55,305 nucleotides of DNA from Lebetimonas natsushimae (GCF_002335445.1 NZ_BDME01000006.1:155528-210832), one strand, 5' to 3'. Positions 35,959 to 46,864 are shown, counted from the stretch's first letter. A program made the numbers and translations. The notes: generated from the sequence alone by a model not told the origin.

Positions 35959-37184
35959 TGATGCTTCCTAAATTTTATGAACATAAATTAGAAAACGGCT
36001 TAGAAATTATAGCAATTCCTATGAATAAAGGAAGCAATGTTATTACAAGCAATATTTTTTATAAAGTAGGAAGCCGTAATGAAATTTTAGGCAAAACCGG
36101 AATTGCCCATATGCTTGAACATATGAACTTTAAATCTACTAAAAATTTAAAAGAAGGCGAATTTGATAAAATCGTTAAAAGTTTAGGAGGAGTTGATAAC
36201 GCTTCAACCGGATTTGATTATACGCATTATTACATAAAGACATCTTCAACTTATCTTGATAAAACATTTTATCTTTTCAGCGAAGTTATGGCAAATTTAA
36301 ATTTAACTGACGATGAATTTCAAAGAGAAAGAAAAGTGGTTTATGAAGAAAGACTCTGGAGAGTGGACAATAACCCAATTGGATATTTATACTTCAGACT
36401 TTTTAATAATACCTTTATTTATCACCCTTACCACTGGACACCTATAGGATTTAAAGATGATATATTAAACTGGACAATCGATGATATAAGGGAATTTCAT
36501 TCAATTTACTATCAGCCAAAAAATGCATTTTTACTTGTGGCCGGAGATATTGAACCTAATGAAGTATTTAAAAGTGCAGAAAAATATTTTAGTGAAATCA
36601 AAAACACAAAAGAACTTCCAAGATTTCATTTCAATGAACCTGAACTTGACGGAGATAAATTTATAGAAATCAAAAGAGAAACTCAGGTTAATATCGTAGC
36701 CCTTGCTTTTCACATTCCATCTTTTAATCACGAAGACCAGATAATTTTAAGTGCCTTAACAGAAATGTTAAGTAGCGGAAAAAGCGGGATTTTAAAAGAA
36801 AAATTAAAATACCAAAAAGAACTGGTCAGTGAAATATATGCATACAATATGGAACTGATCGACAAAGGTGTATATTTAGCGTTAGCTGTATGTAACCCCG
36901 GGATAGACCCTCATAAAGTAGAAAAAGAGATAAAAAAAATTTTATTAAATTTTAAACCTACAAAAAAACTCCTTAAAAAAATAATCAACAATACCAAACT
37001 CGATTTTATAACATCTATGGAAAGCTCCAGCAGTGTAAGCAATATTTTTGGAGATTATTTCGCAAAAGGGGATATAACTCCGCTACTTAATTATGAAGAA
37101 AATATATCAAAATTAAAACTGCAAGATTTCGAAAATATAAAAAAATATTTTGAAAAAGGAGTCAGTATAATTTTAAGAAACTGA
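35958..37184 (+). CDS. M16-family zinc peptidase
   Basis: A 408-residue pitrilysin-like peptidase. The metal-binding HxxEH is H51-MLE-H55 in AHMLEHMNFKS, with the third ligand in RKVVYEERLW about 75 residues later. The C-terminal half is the related inactive domain. Near homologues in Helicobacter and Campylobacter sit near dapA, here on the opposite strand. No signal peptide is clear, so it may be cytosolic. Start ATG 35958 overlaps the pyrD stop; ATG 35961 is equally possible. The end overlaps a minus-strand gene by 12 bases. Confidence 0.9.
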   Translation: MMLPKFYEHKLENGLEIIAIPMNKGSNVITSNIFYKVGSRNEILGKTGIAHMLEHMNFKSTKNLKEGEFDKIVKSLGGVDNASTGFDYTHYYIKTSSTYLDKTFYLFSEVMANLNLTDDEFQRERKVVYEERLWRVDNNPIGYLYFRLFNNTFIYHPYHWTPIGFKDDILNWTIDDIREFHSIYYQPKNAFLLVAGDIEPNEVFKSAEKYFSEIKNTKELPRFHFNEPELDGDKFIEIKRETQVNIVALAFHIPSFNHEDQIILSALTEMLSSGKSGILKEKLKYQKELVSEIYAYNMELIDKGVYLALAVCNPGIDPHKVEKEIKKILLNFKPTKKLLKKIINNTKLDFITSMESSSSVSNIFGDYFAKGDITPLLNYEENISKLKLQDFENIKKYFEKGVSIILRN

Positions 37185-37601
37185 TTTTTTTTTATTGCTT
37201 TTTAAATACCACCAAATTGCGGGAAATCCTGCCATTATTTCAATTATTATTGTCCAAATTCTGCTCTCAACTGAGCCTTTGTATGTTATTGCAATAAAGC
37301 TGATAATAGGAATTAAAATTAAAAGCGCCCTCCATAAAATTCCAAAATAAATTTTAAAATATTTTTTAATTTTATTTTTCTCATTGATTTTTATATTAAA
37401 AACTTCAAAATATTTATTTACAACAAAAAAACTTATGATAATTGTAACAATAAATTCCGAAATAAAAATAAACTTTACATACATAAACATTCTAAAATAC
37501 ATCATTAAATCTAAGAAGAGCAAAAACATCATAAAAATTATTATACTCATAATTCCTGCTATGTGAAACCATAGCTTAAAAGCCGGTTTAAATAATTCCA
37601 T
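37173..37601 (-). CDS. Small membrane protein of unknown function
   Basis: A 142-residue protein with four hydrophobic segments (about residues 10-32, 38-60, 88-105 and 112-130) and a lysine-rich end. I know no family. It follows the diguanylate cyclase by 70 bases. The 3' end overlaps the M16 peptidase gene by 12 bases. Confidence 0.7.
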   Translation of the reverse strand: MELFKPAFKLWFHIAGIMSIIIFMMFLLFLDLMMYFRMFMYVKFIFISEFIVTIIISFFVVNKYFEVFNIKINEKNKIKKYFKIYFGILWRALLILIPIISFIAITYKGSVESRIWTIIIEIMAGFPAIWWYLKSNKKKSVS

Positions 37602-37652
37602 AAAAAATTCCTTATTTTATTAATTATTTTTATTAAATTTTAACTTTTATTT

Positions 37653-37672
37653 ATAAAACAACAATGTTTTAT
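37653..37672 (-). terminator. Possible hairpin after the diguanylate cyclase gene
   Basis: 8-base arms (ATAAAACA/TGTTTTAT) with a 4-base loop begin at the stop codon of the cyclase. No T-run follows, so it may only slow or protect the transcript. Confidence 0.3.
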
Positions 37673-38985
37673 TAAATTTTACAATATTCATCCACAATAA
37701 CTTTGTTTTTACCGCTTTTTTTAGCTTTGTACATTAATTCATCAGCTTTTTCAATTAAATTTTTTATAGGCATTCTTTTAGACAGTTTTACCAAAATACC
37801 GCCTATGCTTACAGTTATATTTATTTTTTGTTCTTTTTCTACATCAATAAATGTTGAAGCTATGGTTTTTCTTATTTCATCTAATTTTTCTTTTAATGTT
37901 TCAGTGTCTTTTATTGCAGAAAAAACTATTACAAATTCTTCTCCTCCGTATCTAAAAAGATAATCGGAAAGTCTTATTTTGTTCTTTATAATTTCGGCTA
38001 CCTTTTTCAAAACTTCATCTCCTGCTAAATGTCCATATGTGTCATTTATACGTTTAAAATTATCTATATCCAAAAATGCAAGTCCAAATGGCATATTAGA
38101 TATAATAGAAATATCCTCAATTCCCAAAATCAGAGATTCCAGATTAGTTCTGGTTAAAGTTTTTGTTAATGGATCCAATTTTAATTTTTTTATTTCAACC
38201 ATTGCTAAATGTGTGATAATAAAAGATAAAAAAATTAAAGAATTTTTCATAAATTCATTATATTTTTCAATTAACAACAGATAATTTTTTTCTTTTTTTA
38301 ATTTAATAATTTGTTCTATAATATAGTTTAAATTATCTAAAAGTGACGTTAATTTTTCAGCTTCTTTTTCTTCTATGGAATTGATCCTATGTTTTATGTT
38401 AAACAAATTAATTTTTTCATTGAATTTTAAATCTTCATTTTTAATAAAATTTAGAAAATTATCTGTCAGATTAAGAAAATAATTTATATAATTGAACAAT
38501 TCTTTGTCATTTTCTCTAATTGTACCCAGTATATATTCACTTAATAGAAGTTTTTCCCTGTCAATACAATCCTGCAAATAACTAAGCGCGGAATAGTTTC
38601 TAATAAAATTAAAAAATTCATTAATTTTAATAAAAAAAGATTCTAGATTACAAAAAGAATAATCGTTGATATTTTCAAAAATTGACTTTAAAAAAGATAA
38701 TTCTACAAAATTTATGACCTCCAAATAAGAGGAATATTCTATACCGTTATTATCAAACTTTTGAGTATAAGCAATTATTTCGTTTTTCAATTCACTAAAG
38801 TTACAATTTAAAAATAATTCAAAATTTTTATTTAAAAAATTTTTATAATTCATAATTAAAAACTTAAAATCCTTATTTTTTAAAAAATTTTTAGTATAAG
38901 AATTGATTTTAAGCTTTTCAATTAAATTTTTATATGTTTTATTTAAAATAATTTCAAAAAGTTCTTTCTGACGGTCTTCTTTCAT
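37672..38985 (-). CDS. Diguanylate cyclase with helical N-terminal domain
   Basis: A 437-residue GGDEF protein making c-di-GMP. The C-terminal domain holds LDPLTKTLTRTNLE, FLDIDNFKRINDTYGHLAGD and the signature YGGEEF. RLSD sits five residues before GGEEF, which is the inhibitory I-site. The N-terminal 260 residues are all-helical with aromatic residues and no membrane segment; I do not recognise them. AAGGAAAATAT precedes ATG. It is 9 bases after yggS. Confidence 0.9.
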   Translation of the reverse strand: MKEDRQKELFEIILNKTYKNLIEKLKINSYTKNFLKNKDFKFLIMNYKNFLNKNFELFLNCNFSELKNEIIAYTQKFDNNGIEYSSYLEVINFVELSFLKSIFENINDYSFCNLESFFIKINEFFNFIRNYSALSYLQDCIDREKLLLSEYILGTIRENDKELFNYINYFLNLTDNFLNFIKNEDLKFNEKINLFNIKHRINSIEEKEAEKLTSLLDNLNYIIEQIIKLKKEKNYLLLIEKYNEFMKNSLIFLSFIITHLAMVEIKKLKLDPLTKTLTRTNLESLILGIEDISIISNMPFGLAFLDIDNFKRINDTYGHLAGDEVLKKVAEIIKNKIRLSDYLFRYGGEEFVIVFSAIKDTETLKEKLDEIRKTIASTFIDVEKEQKINITVSIGGILVKLSKRMPIKNLIEKADELMYKAKKSGKNKVIVDEYCKI

Positions 38986-38994
38986 ATATTTTCC

Positions 38995-39654
38995 TTACAT
39001 GTAACTTTTTAATAAAGCGCTCCCCACCCTTATCATGTTACTCCCTTCTTCTATTGCTATTTCAAAGTCTCCGCTCATTCCCATAGAACAGATTTTAGCT
39101 CCATATGGTTTTAATTTCTCAAAAATATTATAAGTTAATCTAAAACTTTTTCTAATTTCTTTTTCATCGTCGGTATGTGCACCGATCGTCATAATACCTT
39201 TTAGATTAATATTTTTCAAATTTTCTTTAATTTTTAAATAGGTGTCAATTGCCCTCTGCGGTTCTAATCCATGTTTGGTAGGCTCACCTGAAGAATTAAT
39301 CTCCAAAAGACAGTTTATTTTCTTTTTAGTTCTTTTATCAATCGCTTCAGCCAGTTCATAGGAATTAATTGATTGAATCATAAAAGGATTTAGTGAAAGA
39401 AGTTTATTTATTTTATTTTTTTGAAGATTTCCAATAAAATGCCATTCAATTGGATATTCTTCAAGGGCTTTAACTTTTTTTTCCATGTCCTGAACCCTGT
39501 TTTCCCCAAAAGCTCTTTGACCCTCATTATAAAGTTTTAAAAGTGGTTCAATTTTATCCGTATATTTAGTAACTGCAACAATTTGAACTATTAAATGTTC
39601 ACTTCGTCTCAGTCTTGCTGCTTCAACCCTTTGAATTAACTCATCTAATGTCAT
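38995..39654 (-). CDS. Pyridoxal phosphate homeostasis protein (YggS family)
   Basis: A 219-residue PLP-binding TIM-barrel. The lysine in VAVTKY holds PLP; GENRVQ, WHFIGNLQKNK and MGMSGDFEIAIEEGS are family blocks. It balances vitamin B6 and amino acid pools. AAGGAGTAAAA precedes ATG, and an extended -10 lies at 39680. Confidence 0.93.
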   Translation of the reverse strand: MTLDELIQRVEAARLRRSEHLIVQIVAVTKYTDKIEPLLKLYNEGQRAFGENRVQDMEKKVKALEEYPIEWHFIGNLQKNKINKLLSLNPFMIQSINSYELAEAIDKRTKKKINCLLEINSSGEPTKHGLEPQRAIDTYLKIKENLKNINLKGIMTIGAHTDDEKEIRKSFRLTYNIFEKLKPYGAKICSMGMSGDFEIAIEEGSNMIRVGSALLKSYM

Positions 39655-39663
39655 TTTTACTCC

Positions 39664-40704
39664 TTAATGGATAATTCTTATTATATCATTATAAATCCCA
39701 ATCAACATTAAGCATGCAAGTATTGCCCAGCCGCCTATTGTTAATTTTATCATAATCTCTTCGCTTAATTCTTTTTTAAAAATTGCTTCATATAAATTAA
39801 ATACAATATGACCTCCATCAAGTGCCGGAATCGGAAGAAGATTCAAAATTCCAAGATTCACGCTAAGAAGCGCTGTTAAAAAAAGTAAAGGTATTATCCC
39901 CATATCAGCAACTTTAGCCGTTACATCAACAATTCCTATAGGTCCGCTCAGAGTATTAAGCCCTATAGTCCCGGTAATTAGTTTTTCAATTCCTTTAAAT
40001 ATTAAGCTGGCATCATTTATAAATTTATCCCATGCAACTACGGGCGCCTCAAAAATTGAATATTTAACTTTTATTATTTTTCCATTTGGAGAAATTCCAA
40101 TAATTTTTCTTTTTATTGTTTCATTGAAGATGTTTTTGGTAATAATTATTTTAGGAGTAACAGTTAACATAATAATTTTACTATTTCTTTTAACTTTTAA
40201 TTTTACTATATCACTTTTTTGGATTATCTCAGGTATTTCATCCCATGATTTTATCTTAACCCCGTTTACTTCAACAATTACATCATCCTTTTGAAGTTTA
40301 TGAAATGCAGGAGAATCTTTCATAACATTTCCAACAACAGGTGCAAGTTTTGGCCAACCTGTAAGTGCCACAAAAAGATAAATCAAAAATGCCAACAAAA
40401 AGTTAAATCCGGGACCTCCTAAAAGAATTAAAATTCTCTGCCATGGTGTTTTTGAATTGTATGAATCAGGATCATAATTTTTTAATGTAGGATTTGTATC
40501 ATCCTGTCCTTTCATCTGAACATATCCGCCAAGCGGAATGGCACTTAGGCACCAGTTAGTATTCCCTATTTTTTTACAAATTAATTTTTTTCCAAAACCG
40601 ATAGAAAAAACTTCGACTTTAACCCCTACCAGCCTTGCCATTAAAAAATGGCCTAATTCATGGAAAAAAATTAAAAAAGATAAAACTAAAACTGCGCTAA
40701 TCAT
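39664..40704 (-). CDS. rseP: Site-2 zinc metalloprotease RseP
   Basis: A 346-residue intramembrane protease. HELGH lies in the first membrane helix (residues 15-19); a PDZ domain covers 110-180; the C-terminal motif NLLPIPALDGGHI supplies the third ligand. It cleaves membrane proteins within the bilayer and may remove signal peptides. Start overlaps pgsA by 8 bases. Slightly shorter than E. coli RseP, with one PDZ domain visible. Confidence 0.93.
   Translation of the reverse strand: MISAVLVLSFLIFFHELGHFLMARLVGVKVEVFSIGFGKKLICKKIGNTNWCLSAIPLGGYVQMKGQDDTNPTLKNYDPDSYNSKTPWQRILILLGGPGFNFLLAFLIYLFVALTGWPKLAPVVGNVMKDSPAFHKLQKDDVIVEVNGVKIKSWDEIPEIIQKSDIVKLKVKRNSKIIMLTVTPKIIITKNIFNETIKRKIIGISPNGKIIKVKYSIFEAPVVAWDKFINDASLIFKGIEKLITGTIGLNTLSGPIGIVDVTAKVADMGIIPLLFLTALLSVNLGILNLLPIPALDGGHIVFNLYEAIFKKELSEEIMIKLTIGGWAILACLMLIGIYNDIIRIIH
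39680..39688 (-). promoter_or_regulatory. Extended -10 of yggS, inside the end of rseP
   Basis: Minus strand TGATATAAT. Predicted transcript start near 39673, leader about 19 bases. It would give yggS and the diguanylate cyclase their own promoter. Confidence 0.5.
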
Positions 40705-41287
40705 TATGCTTCTTTATATATGCCCCTATATAATCAATCCCACTGTATAATGTAAGAATTACAGCAATCCATAAAAGAATATTAGCTAAAGGCCAGTTCA
40801 TTATCAAAAATCCGATAGCTATCATTTGAAACACCGTTTTTATTTTTCCGGCAAAACTTGCCTTAACACTCATTCCCTCTTCCACCATTGCAATTCTAAG
40901 ACCGGTTATAAAAAATTCTCTAAGTAAAATCAGATATATTGCCCAAGGATTTGCCCTCTGAAGATATACAAGGCCAATAAACGCTCCAAGGACAAGCATT
41001 TTATCTGCAAGCGGGTCAAGTATTTCTCCAAGTTTACTTACAGCATTAAAACTTCTAGCAATATACCCGTCAAAAAAATCAGTAATACTTGCTATCACAA
41101 AAAGCAAACCCGCAAAATAGTCTAGCCAAGAAGGATGAATATTAGGAAAAAAATCTCTGTTTACCAGGAAAAAAAACATAAGAAGAGATATAAAAATTCT
41201 AATAAAAGCCAATATATTTGGAATTTGTTTTAATCTTCGCTCCCAAATTAAATATCTGTTTAGCCTGATATTATCCTTTGTTATCAA
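40697..41287 (-). CDS. pgsA: CDP-diacylglycerol--glycerol-3-phosphate 3-phosphatidyltransferase
   Basis: Makes phosphatidylglycerol phosphate. The CDP-alcohol motif DG(x2)AR(x8)G(x3)D(x3)D is present as DGYIARSFNAVSKLGEILD with a following AD. About five membrane segments, 196 residues. TTG at 41287 is used, with GGAGGG upstream; it overlaps the FabL-like stop. Confidence 0.92.
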   Translation of the reverse strand: MITKDNIRLNRYLIWERRLKQIPNILAFIRIFISLLMFFFLVNRDFFPNIHPSWLDYFAGLLFVIASITDFFDGYIARSFNAVSKLGEILDPLADKMLVLGAFIGLVYLQRANPWAIYLILLREFFITGLRIAMVEEGMSVKASFAGKIKTVFQMIAIGFLIMNWPLANILLWIAVILTLYSGIDYIGAYIKKHND

Positions 41288-42063
41288 CCTATTTTCCCTC
41301 CGAAAGTTGTGCCGCCATCAACTATAAAAGTCTGCCCTGTAATCCAGCTTGCTTCATCTGTACATAAAAAGTATGTAATTCCCGCCAAATCATCCGGTCT
41401 TCCCATTCTGTTAAGCGGACTTCTAATTTCCACCGCTCTTTTTACCTCTTCATAATTAGGAAAAGCCCTTAGTGCATCAGTATCTATTGGTCCTCCGCTT
41501 ACAGCATTTACCCTAATACCCCAATCACCGAGTTCAGCTGCCGCATATTTTACCATTGTTTCAACTGCTGCCTTGCTTGCCCCATGGCCAGCATAATTTG
41601 GAGTGTATACAAGATTACCGGTTGAACTAAGAGAAATTATACTTCCACCTCCAACTTTTTGCATTCTTTTAGCAGCTTCCTGCGCTCCAACTACAAATGC
41701 ATTGACAGTTGCAGTAAAAATATTGCAAATTCCTTTTGGTTTTAATCTCATAAAAGGGCCAAATCCCCCAACAACCGCCCTTCCGCTGATAATTGCATTT
41801 GAAACAAAAAAATCAACCCTCTCAAAGTCTTTATCAATTTCGGCAAATAAATCTTTGTAAGTTTCTGGCTCCAAAATATTCAATTTGTAAGCTTTTGCCC
41901 TAATTCCATATTTTTTGCTCCATTCGTTTGCTAAATTTTCAGCTATTTCTTTATTTGAATTATATGTAAAAGCTATATTTATCTTTTCTCTTGCAAATCT
42001 TTCAGCTATAGCCTTACCAATACCTCTTGTTGCACCGCTTATTACCAATGTTTTATTTTTCAA
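41284..42063 (-). CDS. FabL-like enoyl-ACP reductase/short-chain dehydrogenase
   Basis: A 259-residue SDR with cofactor motif GATRGIGKA, the serine in SLSSTGN and the catalytic Y-x6-K (YAGHGASK). VNAVSGGPIDTDALRAFPN strongly resembles FabL, the third type of enoyl-ACP reductase. Homologues in Helicobacter sit in the same place between dapA and pgsA and are often named 7-alpha-hydroxysteroid dehydrogenase. TTG at 42063 after AAGGAG. A fatty-acid role fits the neighbour pgsA (inference). Confidence 0.85.
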   Translation of the reverse strand: MKNKTLVISGATRGIGKAIAERFAREKINIAFTYNSNKEIAENLANEWSKKYGIRAKAYKLNILEPETYKDLFAEIDKDFERVDFFVSNAIISGRAVVGGFGPFMRLKPKGICNIFTATVNAFVVGAQEAAKRMQKVGGGSIISLSSTGNLVYTPNYAGHGASKAAVETMVKYAAAELGDWGIRVNAVSGGPIDTDALRAFPNYEEVKRAVEIRSPLNRMGRPDDLAGITYFLCTDEASWITGQTFIVDGGTTFGGKIG

Positions 42064-42089
42064 ATTAACTCCTTAACATAATAATTTTT

Positions 42090-42953
42090 CTATAGATATT
42101 TTTTAATTACTTCTTTAATTTTTTTCTTATTTTCTTCACTTGGTGGTGTTAAAGGCAATCTGTATTCAAGTGAAGGAATAAGCCCTGCTTCGTACATTGC
42201 ATATTTTATTGGAATTGGATTACTTTCAATAAATAAAATTTTATTTAATTCATAAAGCTCTTCATTTATTTCTCTTGAAGTTTCAAAATCACCTTTTAAT
42301 GCGGCGTGTATTAAATCTGCTATTTTATTTGGAAGTAAGTTGGAAGTTACAGAAATACAACCGTTTCCGCCTGTAGCCATAATTGGATAATTTATTGCAT
42401 CATCTCCGCTGATTACACTAATTCCTGATTTAGATTTTAGAGCCACTACATTTTCTATTTTTCCTGTAGCTTCTTTTATCGCCACAATATTTTCAACATC
42501 ATTAAAAAGCCTAACGGCGGTATCAACTTCTATGTTACTGCAAGTCCTGCCCGGAACATTATATAAAACAACCGGAATGGAAATACTTTCGGCCAATGTT
42601 TTATAATGTGCATATATACCTGACTGTGTCGGCTTATTATAATAAGGAGCCACACTTAATATTGCGTCTGCGCCTTTGCTTTCGGCAAATTTTGCAAGAT
42701 CAATCGCCTCATGGGTAGAATTACTACCAGCTCCGGCTAAAACTTTAGCCCTTCCTTTACAAACTTCCACTGCAATTTCAATACATCTTTTATGCTCATC
42801 GTGTGTTAAAGTGGCACTCTCACCGGTAGTACCTACCGGTACAACATAATCAATTCCGTTAACAATTTGTCTTTCAATTAATTTTGCATAGGTTTCTTCA
42901 TCAACTTTTCCGTTTTTAAACGGAGTTATTAAAGCGGTCATTGCACCTTGCAT
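42090..42953 (-). CDS. dapA: 4-hydroxy-tetrahydrodipicolinate synthase
   Basis: First step of the lysine and diaminopimelate branch. The 287-residue barrel has [19 protein letters not shown], the Tyr in [11 protein letters not shown] and the Schiff-base Lys in [17 protein letters not shown] precedes ATG. Extended -10 at 42974. Confidence 0.95.
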   Translation of the reverse strand: MQGAMTALITPFKNGKVDEETYAKLIERQIVNGIDYVVPVGTTGESATLTHDEHKRCIEIAVEVCKGRAKVLAGAGSNSTHEAIDLAKFAESKGADAILSVAPYYNKPTQSGIYAHYKTLAESISIPVVLYNVPGRTCSNIEVDTAVRLFNDVENIVAIKEATGKIENVVALKSKSGISVISGDDAINYPIMATGGNGCISVTSNLLPNKIADLIHAALKGDFETSREINEELYELNKILFIESNPIPIKYAMYEAGLIPSLEYRLPLTPPSEENKKKIKEVIKKYL

Positions 42954-42973
42954 AAAAAATCCTTTTTGTTGTA

Positions 42974-42982
42974 ATTATATCA
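42974..42982 (-). promoter_or_regulatory. Extended -10 of dapA operon
   Basis: Minus strand TGATATAAT within TTTGATATAAT, just past the end of the LolC/E-like gene. Leader about 14 bases. Confidence 0.6.
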
Positions 42983-42984
42983 AA

Positions 42985-44181
42985 TCATTCGTATCTTAGA
43001 GTTTCAAGAACATCAGTTTTACTAGCCTTTACCGCAGGATAAATTGAAGCAAATAATACTATTAAAAACGCTCCCGTTATTATCAAAGAAAAATCAATAA
43101 AGCTCAGCTCAACAGGTAATCTGCTGACACCGTAAACATCAGCAGGCAGTTTTACAATATCAAAAGTTTTTAATACCCATATTCCAAACCATCCAAGCGC
43201 TGTCCCGCTTATTATTCCAAAAATTCCTATAATAAGCCCAAGTTTTAAAAATATAGCCTTAATTTCTTTTCTACTGGCACCCAAACTCATCATAAGGGCA
43301 ATCTCTTTTCTTTTACTCATTATCATCATAAGAAGCGAACTTATAATATTAAGAGAAGCGACGATAATAATAAGCATCAAAACCAAAAACAAAGCCCTTT
43401 TTTCCATTTTAAGCGCAGCAAAAAAATTTCCGTTTTGCTGCCACCATCCAATGACTCCAATACCGGGAGGAAGTATTTTTTTTATTTTTTCTATATCTTT
43501 AAAAGGGTCTGGAGTGTAAATATGAATACCGCTGTAATAGTCCTGATGAAGTATTCTTTTAAGACCTTTTATATTCATATAAGCTATTCCTTTGTCATAA
43601 GCAACAAGACCGCTGTCAAAATAAGAGATAACCCTTACTTTTTTAAGTAGCGGTGAAATACCAAATCCTAAAGGTGTAATTTTGGAAAAAATCATAATAA
43701 TTTTTTCCCCTTTGGCTATACCCAGATCACCAAAAAGCCTTTTTCCAACCACCACATCAAAAACATCGACTTTTTTTATATCTTTAAGTGCATTTTTAAA
43801 AATATAATTAATTTCAGCTTCTTTTTTAAAATCAACACCATAAAGCAACACTCCGTTTAAACTGTTACCATTTTGTATTACCGCTGAGGTTTCAATATAG
43901 GGCGAATATTTAAATTTGGGAAAATGTTTTTTTAAAAGTTCCAAAGTGTTTTTATCTACCTTAACCAAAGAAGAATAAACGGTAATTGGATAATTCATAA
44001 CTTTAAGTTTTTTTTCAAACTCCCTGTCCATCCCGTTCATTATACCCATTGCTATCATTAGAGTTGCAACTCCGGTTAAAATGCCGAGAAAAGCAAGTAT
44101 AAAACTTATATAAATAAATGGGTGTTTTTTATCAAACCTTAAATATCTTTTGATAATAAAACCAACAAATTTTTTATTCAC
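42985..44181 (-). CDS. LolC/LolE-like lipoprotein-releasing ABC permease
   Basis: A 398-residue FtsX-family permease with one N-terminal membrane segment (residues 25-47), a periplasmic domain of about 200 residues, and three C-terminal helices. It moves lipoproteins from the inner membrane toward LolA. ALMMSLGASRKEIKAIF is the family coupling helix. lolA lies just beyond secA. The ATPase LolD is not in the window. Only one LolC/E-type gene is here, as in Campylobacterota. Confidence 0.87.
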   Translation of the reverse strand: MNKKFVGFIIKRYLRFDKKHPFIYISFILAFLGILTGVATLMIAMGIMNGMDREFEKKLKVMNYPITVYSSLVKVDKNTLELLKKHFPKFKYSPYIETSAVIQNGNSLNGVLLYGVDFKKEAEINYIFKNALKDIKKVDVFDVVVGKRLFGDLGIAKGEKIIMIFSKITPLGFGISPLLKKVRVISYFDSGLVAYDKGIAYMNIKGLKRILHQDYYSGIHIYTPDPFKDIEKIKKILPPGIGVIGWWQQNGNFFAALKMEKRALFLVLMLIIIVASLNIISSLLMMIMSKRKEIALMMSLGASRKEIKAIFLKLGLIIGIFGIISGTALGWFGIWVLKTFDIVKLPADVYGVSRLPVELSFIDFSLIITGAFLIVLFASIYPAVKASKTDVLETLRYE

Positions 44182-44215
44182 TTTTAATTATCCATTATCC
44201 GTTATATATTTTCAA

Positions 44216-46864
44216 TTAAAATTTTGGGCTTTTTCCACAACAGTCTTTATATTTTTTACCGCTTCCGCAAGGACATGGATCGTTTCTTTTTACTCTCTTT
44301 TTTGCCTGTTTTGCTTCAAATTCAGCCTGTAATTTTTTGGTTTCTTCATCCAGGTTCTTAAGAATTTCATCAATATCTTTTTCTTCCATATGTTCAGGAA
44401 TATCTGGAATTTTATTTAAAATTTCATCAACTTTTTTACCTTCAATCGCCTTTAAAAACTCTGCGATTTCAGGATCAACCTGAGGCATTTGATATTCTAT
44501 CTGTAAATTATGAAGTATCTTGGAACTTTCAATTTTAATTCTCTGAATAAGCTCTTCAAACAAGGTAAAACTTTCTTTTTTATATTCAACTAGCGGATCT
44601 TTTTGATTATATCCCCTAAGTCCGATACCTGTTTTTAAAATATCCATCATATATAAATGGTCTCTCCAGCTTTCATCCAATACCTGAAGCAATACCTGTC
44701 TTAAAATTCTTTCTCTGTCCTCTTTGCTTGCATCTTTAAATTTGTCTTCAAATGATTTTTCTAATTTTTCCAAAATATATTTTTTAAGCTCTTCATAATC
44801 TTTATTTTTAAGCTCTTCTTCATTAAAATCAACCCCGGTATATTCTTTTAACTGAGCAACCAATTTTTCATAATTAAAATCTTCTTCTAATGTATGAGGA
44901 AAAATTTCACTCTCAGCCAAAATATACTCTACAAAATCTTCTCTGATTTCTTTTATTTTTTCTTCAATATTGAAATTAGGATCTAAAATCTGATCTCTGA
45001 ATTTATAAATAACTTTTCTTTGTTCATTTGCAACATCATCATATTTTAAAATATGTTTTCTTGCTTCAAAATGCATACTTTCAACTTTTTTCTGAGCATT
45101 TTCAATTGCACGTGAGACAATTTTACTGTCAATATGTTCACCTCTTTCAATTCCAAGTCTGTCCATTATTCTCTTAATTCTGTCACTTCCAAAAATTCTT
45201 AATAAATCATCTTCAAGAGATAAATAAAACTGACTAACCCCTGGGTCACCCTGACGGCCTGACCTACCCCTTAGCTGATTGTCAATTCTTCTGCTTTCAT
45301 GTCTTTCAGTACCAATTATATAAAGACCGCCTAGTTTTTTAACTTCATCATCTATTTTAATATCAACTCCCCTACCGGCCATATTAGTGGCAACCGTAAC
45401 AGCGCCCTTTCTACCTGCCTGTGCGATAATTTCTGCTTCTTTTTCATGGTGTTTTGCATTAAGAACTGTATGAGGAATTTTTTCTTTTTTAAGCAGTCTG
45501 CTTAAATATTCACTTTTTTCAACACTTGTAGTACCAACAAGTACAGGCTGACCCTTTTTATGAAGTTCTTTTATTTTTTTAACAACAGCCTCAAATTTTT
45601 CCTCTGCCGTTTTATAAACCAGATCATTCAAATCTTTTCTGATTACGGGCTTGTTTGTAGGAATTGAAATAACTTCAAGGCCATAAATTTCAATAAATTC
45701 AGTAGCTTCTGTCTGAGCGGTACCCGTCATACCGGCAAGTTTTTCGTATAATCTAAAATAATTTTGATAAGTGGTTTCTGCAAAAGTCTGGGATTCTTCC
45801 TGAATTTCCACTCCCTCTTTTGCCTCAAGCGCCTGATGAAGGCCTTCACTAAATCTTCTACCCTCGGCAATCCTACCTGTAAATTCATCAACAATTAAAA
45901 CCTCGCCTTTTCTCACAATATAATCTTTTCCGTTTTGAAACAGATAATTGGCTTTTAGGGCCTGGTCAAGATGATGGGCTAAAATTGCATTTTCAGGAGT
46001 ATAAAGATTATCCACTCCAAAAAGTTTTTCGGCTTCCCTTATCCCTTCTTCAGTAAGTAAAACAACTTTATCTTTTTCATCCACGGTAAAATGTTTATCT
46101 TTAATAAGTTTTTTTGCCACCTCATCGGCTCTAATATAATCTTCAACCCTCTTATTGGCAGGGCCTGAAATAATTAAAGGTGTTCTTGCTTCATCTATTA
46201 AAATGGAATCAACCTCATCCACTATTGCATAATAATGCCCCCTTTGGACTTTATCATTTATATCAAACACCATATTGTCTCTTAAATAATCAAATCCAAA
46301 TTCGGAATTTGTCCCGTATGTAACATCACACTGATAAGCTTTTTTTCTTTCTTCATCATCCATACCTGAGACAATTACACCTGTGGTTAAACCAAAAAAA
46401 GAATAAAGTTTCCCCATTTGAGTGGCATCTCTTTTTGCAAGATAATCATTTACTGTTACAACATGAACGCCTTTTCCAAGGATGGCATTTAAAACCACCG
46501 GCAGGGTTGCGACTAATGTTTTACCCTCACCTGTTTTCATTTCGGCGATTTTACCCTCATGCAAAACCATTCCACCTACAAGCTGCACATCAAAGTGCCT
46601 CATCCCAAGAACTCTCTGTGAGGCTTCCCTTACCATAGCAAACACATCGTTTAAATATCTCTCAAGTACAACTTCCCTGTCTTCCTTTTCAATCTCTTTT
46701 AAAACATTTTCTTTAATTTTATTAAATTCATTTTTTATCTCTTCATCGCTCATTTTATGATATTTATCTTCCAAAGCGTTTATATCTTTTACTCTTTTAA
46801 AATATCTTTTTAATTCTCTATCATTTCTGGTACCAAAAATTTTTCTGAAAATACTTTTAACCAT
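44216..46864 (-). CDS. secA: Preprotein translocase ATPase SecA
   Basis: Motor of the Sec export pathway, 882 residues. Walker [35 protein letters not shown] and [21 protein letters not shown] are in the expected order. The C-terminus ends in the SEC-C zinc motif [13 protein letters not shown]. Convention-length start at 46864. It precedes the LolC/E-like gene by 34 bases and is divergent from lolA. Confidence 0.97.
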   Translation of the reverse strand: MVKSIFRKIFGTRNDRELKRYFKRVKDINALEDKYHKMSDEEIKNEFNKIKENVLKEIEKEDREVVLERYLNDVFAMVREASQRVLGMRHFDVQLVGGMVLHEGKIAEMKTGEGKTLVATLPVVLNAILGKGVHVVTVNDYLAKRDATQMGKLYSFFGLTTGVIVSGMDDEERKKAYQCDVTYGTNSEFGFDYLRDNMVFDINDKVQRGHYYAIVDEVDSILIDEARTPLIISGPANKRVEDYIRADEVAKKLIKDKHFTVDEKDKVVLLTEEGIREAEKLFGVDNLYTPENAILAHHLDQALKANYLFQNGKDYIVRKGEVLIVDEFTGRIAEGRRFSEGLHQALEAKEGVEIQEESQTFAETTYQNYFRLYEKLAGMTGTAQTEATEFIEIYGLEVISIPTNKPVIRKDLNDLVYKTAEEKFEAVVKKIKELHKKGQPVLVGTTSVEKSEYLSRLLKKEKIPHTVLNAKHHEKEAEIIAQAGRKGAVTVATNMAGRGVDIKIDDEVKKLGGLYIIGTERHESRRIDNQLRGRSGRQGDPGVSQFYLSLEDDLLRIFGSDRIKRIMDRLGIERGEHIDSKIVSRAIENAQKKVESMHFEARKHILKYDDVANEQRKVIYKFRDQILDPNFNIEEKIKEIREDFVEYILAESEIFPHTLEEDFNYEKLVAQLKEYTGVDFNEEELKNKDYEELKKYILEKLEKSFEDKFKDASKEDRERILRQVLLQVLDESWRDHLYMMDILKTGIGLRGYNQKDPLVEYKKESFTLFEELIQRIKIESSKILHNLQIEYQMPQVDPEIAEFLKAIEGKKVDEILNKIPDIPEHMEEKDIDEILKNLDEETKKLQAEFEAKQAKKRVKRNDPCPCGSGKKYKDCCGKSPKF

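Noticed and set aside
46435-46760. Overlapping plus-strand reading frames inside secA
   Set aside because: Shadows of secA; no ribosome sites and no recognisable protein.
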